From the NCBI GenBank assembly GCA_002363695.1, contig DEWO01000056.1, forward strand, positions 1-13,772: a stretch of 13,772 bases of DNA, written 5' to 3'. The DNA is from Prevotella sp. UBA3208 (GTDB lineage: Bacteria > Bacteroidota > Bacteroidia > Bacteroidales > Bacteroidaceae). The translations under genes were made by a program, and so were the position numbers. The notes beneath the pieces are model-generated. The model was not told where the DNA came from, did no database searches, and saw only the letters and a list, made by a program, of their open reading frames with translations. Within the stretch, counting starts at the first letter, position 1, and each line of letters starts with the position of its first letter. Shown piece after piece: positions 12,747-13,772 of the stretch.

Positions 12747-13043
12747 TTATTTCTTTTTGTAGGGTTTCAACAACATCCTTTCGACATTGCCATCATCGAA
12801 GGGGCTGTCGAATAAGCCTTTGGACGTCAGAATGAGGGCAGCCGACTTGATGGCCGGCGGCACCTCTCCCCATTCCTTGATGATGTCGAAATAGTTTCTG
12901 CCAATATGCGCATATACTTCCTGCTCAGCCTTGTTGGCCTGTGTCTTGATGTCGTTGTCAATCTCTGCCTGCCTGTCGGGGTCGGGGTCGTAAAGCTCGA
13001 TACGGCAGTGCATTTTTACCATGTCAATAGTCAAAAAATCCAT
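12747..13043 (-). CDS. gp6-like head-tail connector protein (98 aa)
   Basis: The protein begins MDFLTIDMVKMHCRIELYDP, with an acidic turn and then a helix, AEIDNDIKTQANKAEQEVYA, followed by HIGRNYFDIIKEWGEVPPAI, a helix AALILTSKGLF, and a C-terminal LLKPYKKK. The sequence LT-x-x-(M)VK-x-x-x-RI followed by VP-x-x-I-x-x-A and a final L-x-PY is the familiar pattern of gp6-like/HK97-type connector proteins that form a ring between portal and tail. The length of 98 aa is in the usual range for the family. The fit is from pattern recognition and not from a search. A portal gene is not in the window. It opens with the AAAGGAACTATGG leader and starts 7 bases after the preceding stop. Confidence 0.7.
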   Translation of the reverse strand: MDFLTIDMVKMHCRIELYDPDPDRQAEIDNDIKTQANKAEQEVYAHIGRNYFDIIKEWGEVPPAIKSAALILTSKGLFDSPFDDGNVERMLLKPYKKK

Positions 13044-13050
13044 AGTTCCT

Positions 13051-13317
13051 TTATTTTTCCCATTCTTTGCCCGTCACCTTGCGTAGCATATCTTGATAAC
13101 CTGCCTTGTAGCCGTTGGTGAACACCTCACGACATACTTTCACATAGTGCGGCATCTCGTCTTCCGGCTTGTCGATGCCACCACAACAGTATTTTACAAA
13201 CAATTCGTGGATGCGCTTGTTCAGTTCATCTTCAGTCACAGCACCCAATGGCTCAACTGGTATTCTCACCGTCGAAGCGTCCAGCGATATTACTTTCAAA
13301 TCGTCATTCTTTCCCAT
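13051..13317 (-). CDS. Hypothetical protein upstream of the connector (88 aa)
   Basis: The 88-aa protein begins MGKNDDLKVISLDASTVRIP and continues VEPLGAVTEDELNKRIHELF. It is mixed beta then helical, with a Cys-Cys pair (KYCCGG, about residues 46-47) and a further Cys in VKVCREVF. The start is set at ATG 13317, which carries the GGAACTATG leader seen before other genes. An upstream in-frame ATG at 13431 would read through the AATTCGTG repeats and is rejected. The family is unknown. It sits between the HU-like gene and the connector, so a head role is possible. Confidence 0.62.
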   Translation of the reverse strand: MGKNDDLKVISLDASTVRIPVEPLGAVTEDELNKRIHELFVKYCCGGIDKPEDEMPHYVKVCREVFTNGYKAGYQDMLRKVTGKEWEK

Positions 13318-13587
13318 AGTTCCTTGATAATTCGTGTAAATTCGTGTAATTCTTTCAGTCGGCTGTCGCCTTGGTGAAAGCGGCAAGCCGATTACTTGAT
13401 AATTCGTGTTCAACAAAAAGAGAAGCACCATTGCTGATGCTTACCGTGGTCGCCAGTATGCAAGGGACGGGGCCTTGCAAGTGACTTACGGCACGTCTGC
13501 CGTCGTATTCTATCCTTGACGCTTTCGCGTCGAGCCTGACTACGCTCGGCAATGCTCAAACGAGTTTGGCATTGCTCTCGCTTATCG
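13318..13587. other. Non-coding gap of 270 bases with AATTCGTG repeats and hairpins
   Basis: No believable reading frame starts here; the longest minus-strand frames have no sensible start and read across repeats. The left end (13322-13409) has TTGATAATTCGTGT twice, about 72 bases apart, plus one more ATTCGTG. The right end holds five successive stems: TGCAAGG/CCTTGCA 13459-13479; ACGGCA/TGCCGT 13488-13503; GACGC/GCGTC 13518-13531; CGAGC/GCTCG 13531-13548; and GCAATG...CATTGC 13549-13575. No promoter box of the TAnnTTTG type was found here. Confidence 0.6.
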
Positions 13588-13772
13588 TCAGCCTTCTAAG
13601 TCGCCCTGCGTATTGCCGCCGCCGTTACCGCCTGTATTGTCGCCGCCACCGCCGGGCGTTTCGGGCTCTTCGGCCACGATGTCGGTTGCAACGTACTTCA
13701 CCTTCTGGGCCTGCTTGTTCAGGGCAAACTGCTTCGAGTACTTGATACCGATGGTTGCGCCCAGCGTCCACT
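13588..13772 (-). CDS. 3' end of a second HU-like gene with glycine-rich tail (partial)
   Basis: The window cuts this gene, leaving the last 60 residues. They begin WTLGATIGIKYSKQFALNKQ and end with DNTGGNGGGNTQGDLEG. The DNA of 13628-13772 matches 8241-8385, the same region of the complete HU-like gene, at 139 of 145 ungapped positions, so the two genes are close paralogues. The tail differs slightly (GGNGGGNTQGDLEG here, GGSTGGNTQGGDLEG there), which shows small changes within the glycine-rich motif. Unlike the first copy, it is not followed by a 54-aa basic gene but by the hairpin-rich gap. The HU domain itself lies beyond the edge, so only paralogy is certain. Confidence 0.75.
   Translation of the reverse strand, partial: WTLGATIGIKYSKQFALNKQAQKVKYVATDIVAEEPETPGGGGDNTGGNGGGNTQGDLEG

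Noticed and set aside
13318..13431. N-terminal extension of the 88-aa protein (to 126 aa)
   Set aside because: The added region reads through the AATTCGTG repeats, and the ATG at 13317 carries the recurrent GGAACT leader.
13355..13552. Minus-strand frame of 65 codons in the hairpin-rich gap
   Set aside because: Its codons follow the palindromes, it has no recognisable protein features, and it overlaps structured non-coding repeats.
1..13772. CRISPR array, tRNA or IS element
   Set aside because: No regularly spaced identical repeats with unique spacers, no cloverleaf candidate with CCA or a T-loop GTTCRA core in the gaps, and no transposase or terminal inverted repeats with a target duplication were seen.

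Overview
The window looks like part of a tailed-phage or prophage genome from a Bacteroidales host (gut Bacteroides or Prevotella type). Three things point there. The only clear promoter, at 7831-7862, has the Bacteroidetes form TTTG-N20-TATCTTTG. The HU-like proteins carry a glycine-rich tail, as in the HU-HIG family of that phylum. The tail proteins and the lipobox plus C-terminal-anchor protein resemble families I know from Bacteroidales prophages. I support 27 coding regions, all on the minus strand, so the phage reads from the right end of the window to the left. No plus-strand gene, tRNA, rRNA, IS element or CRISPR array was seen.

Right block (13772 to 7950, in reading order): the 3' end of an HU-like gene; a 270-base non-coding stretch with a run of hairpins; an 88-aa protein; a gp6-like head-tail connector; a 106-aa protein; a membrane-anchored coiled-coil protein; two small basic or short proteins; a zinc-type HNH protein; a 60-aa protein; a double-HTH HNH protein; three small or unknown proteins, one possibly AP2-like; a second, complete HU-like gene with a structured leader; and a 54-aa basic protein. 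A strong hairpin with a T-tract on the minus strand (7945-7979) ends the block. Most genes are separated by a few bases or overlap as ATGA, which suggests one operon.

Middle block (7930 to 5494): the canonical promoter, lying among iterated repeats and between perfect 15-bp inverted repeats, drives a 203-aa unknown protein, a 112-aa acidic protein, a ribbon-helix-helix-like protein, an 87-aa protein and a phospholipase D-like protein. A 15-bp hairpin with a T-tract closes it.

Left block (5481 to 1): a protein with P27-like small-terminase features, a two-TM holin candidate, a candidate unimolecular spanin, a tail or fibre protein, a polytopic membrane protein, a large tail/baseplate protein and the start of a fibre-like protein. 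This is a lysis plus host-recognition module.

The usual large landmarks (large terminase, portal, major capsid, tape measure, endolysin, integrase or transposase) are not in the window, so phage type cannot be fixed. The points most worth checking are the inverted-repeat-flanked promoter, the start-codon hairpin of the 678-aa tail gene, the candidate u-spanin, the duplicated HU-like gene at which the window ends, and the repeated start-site leader.
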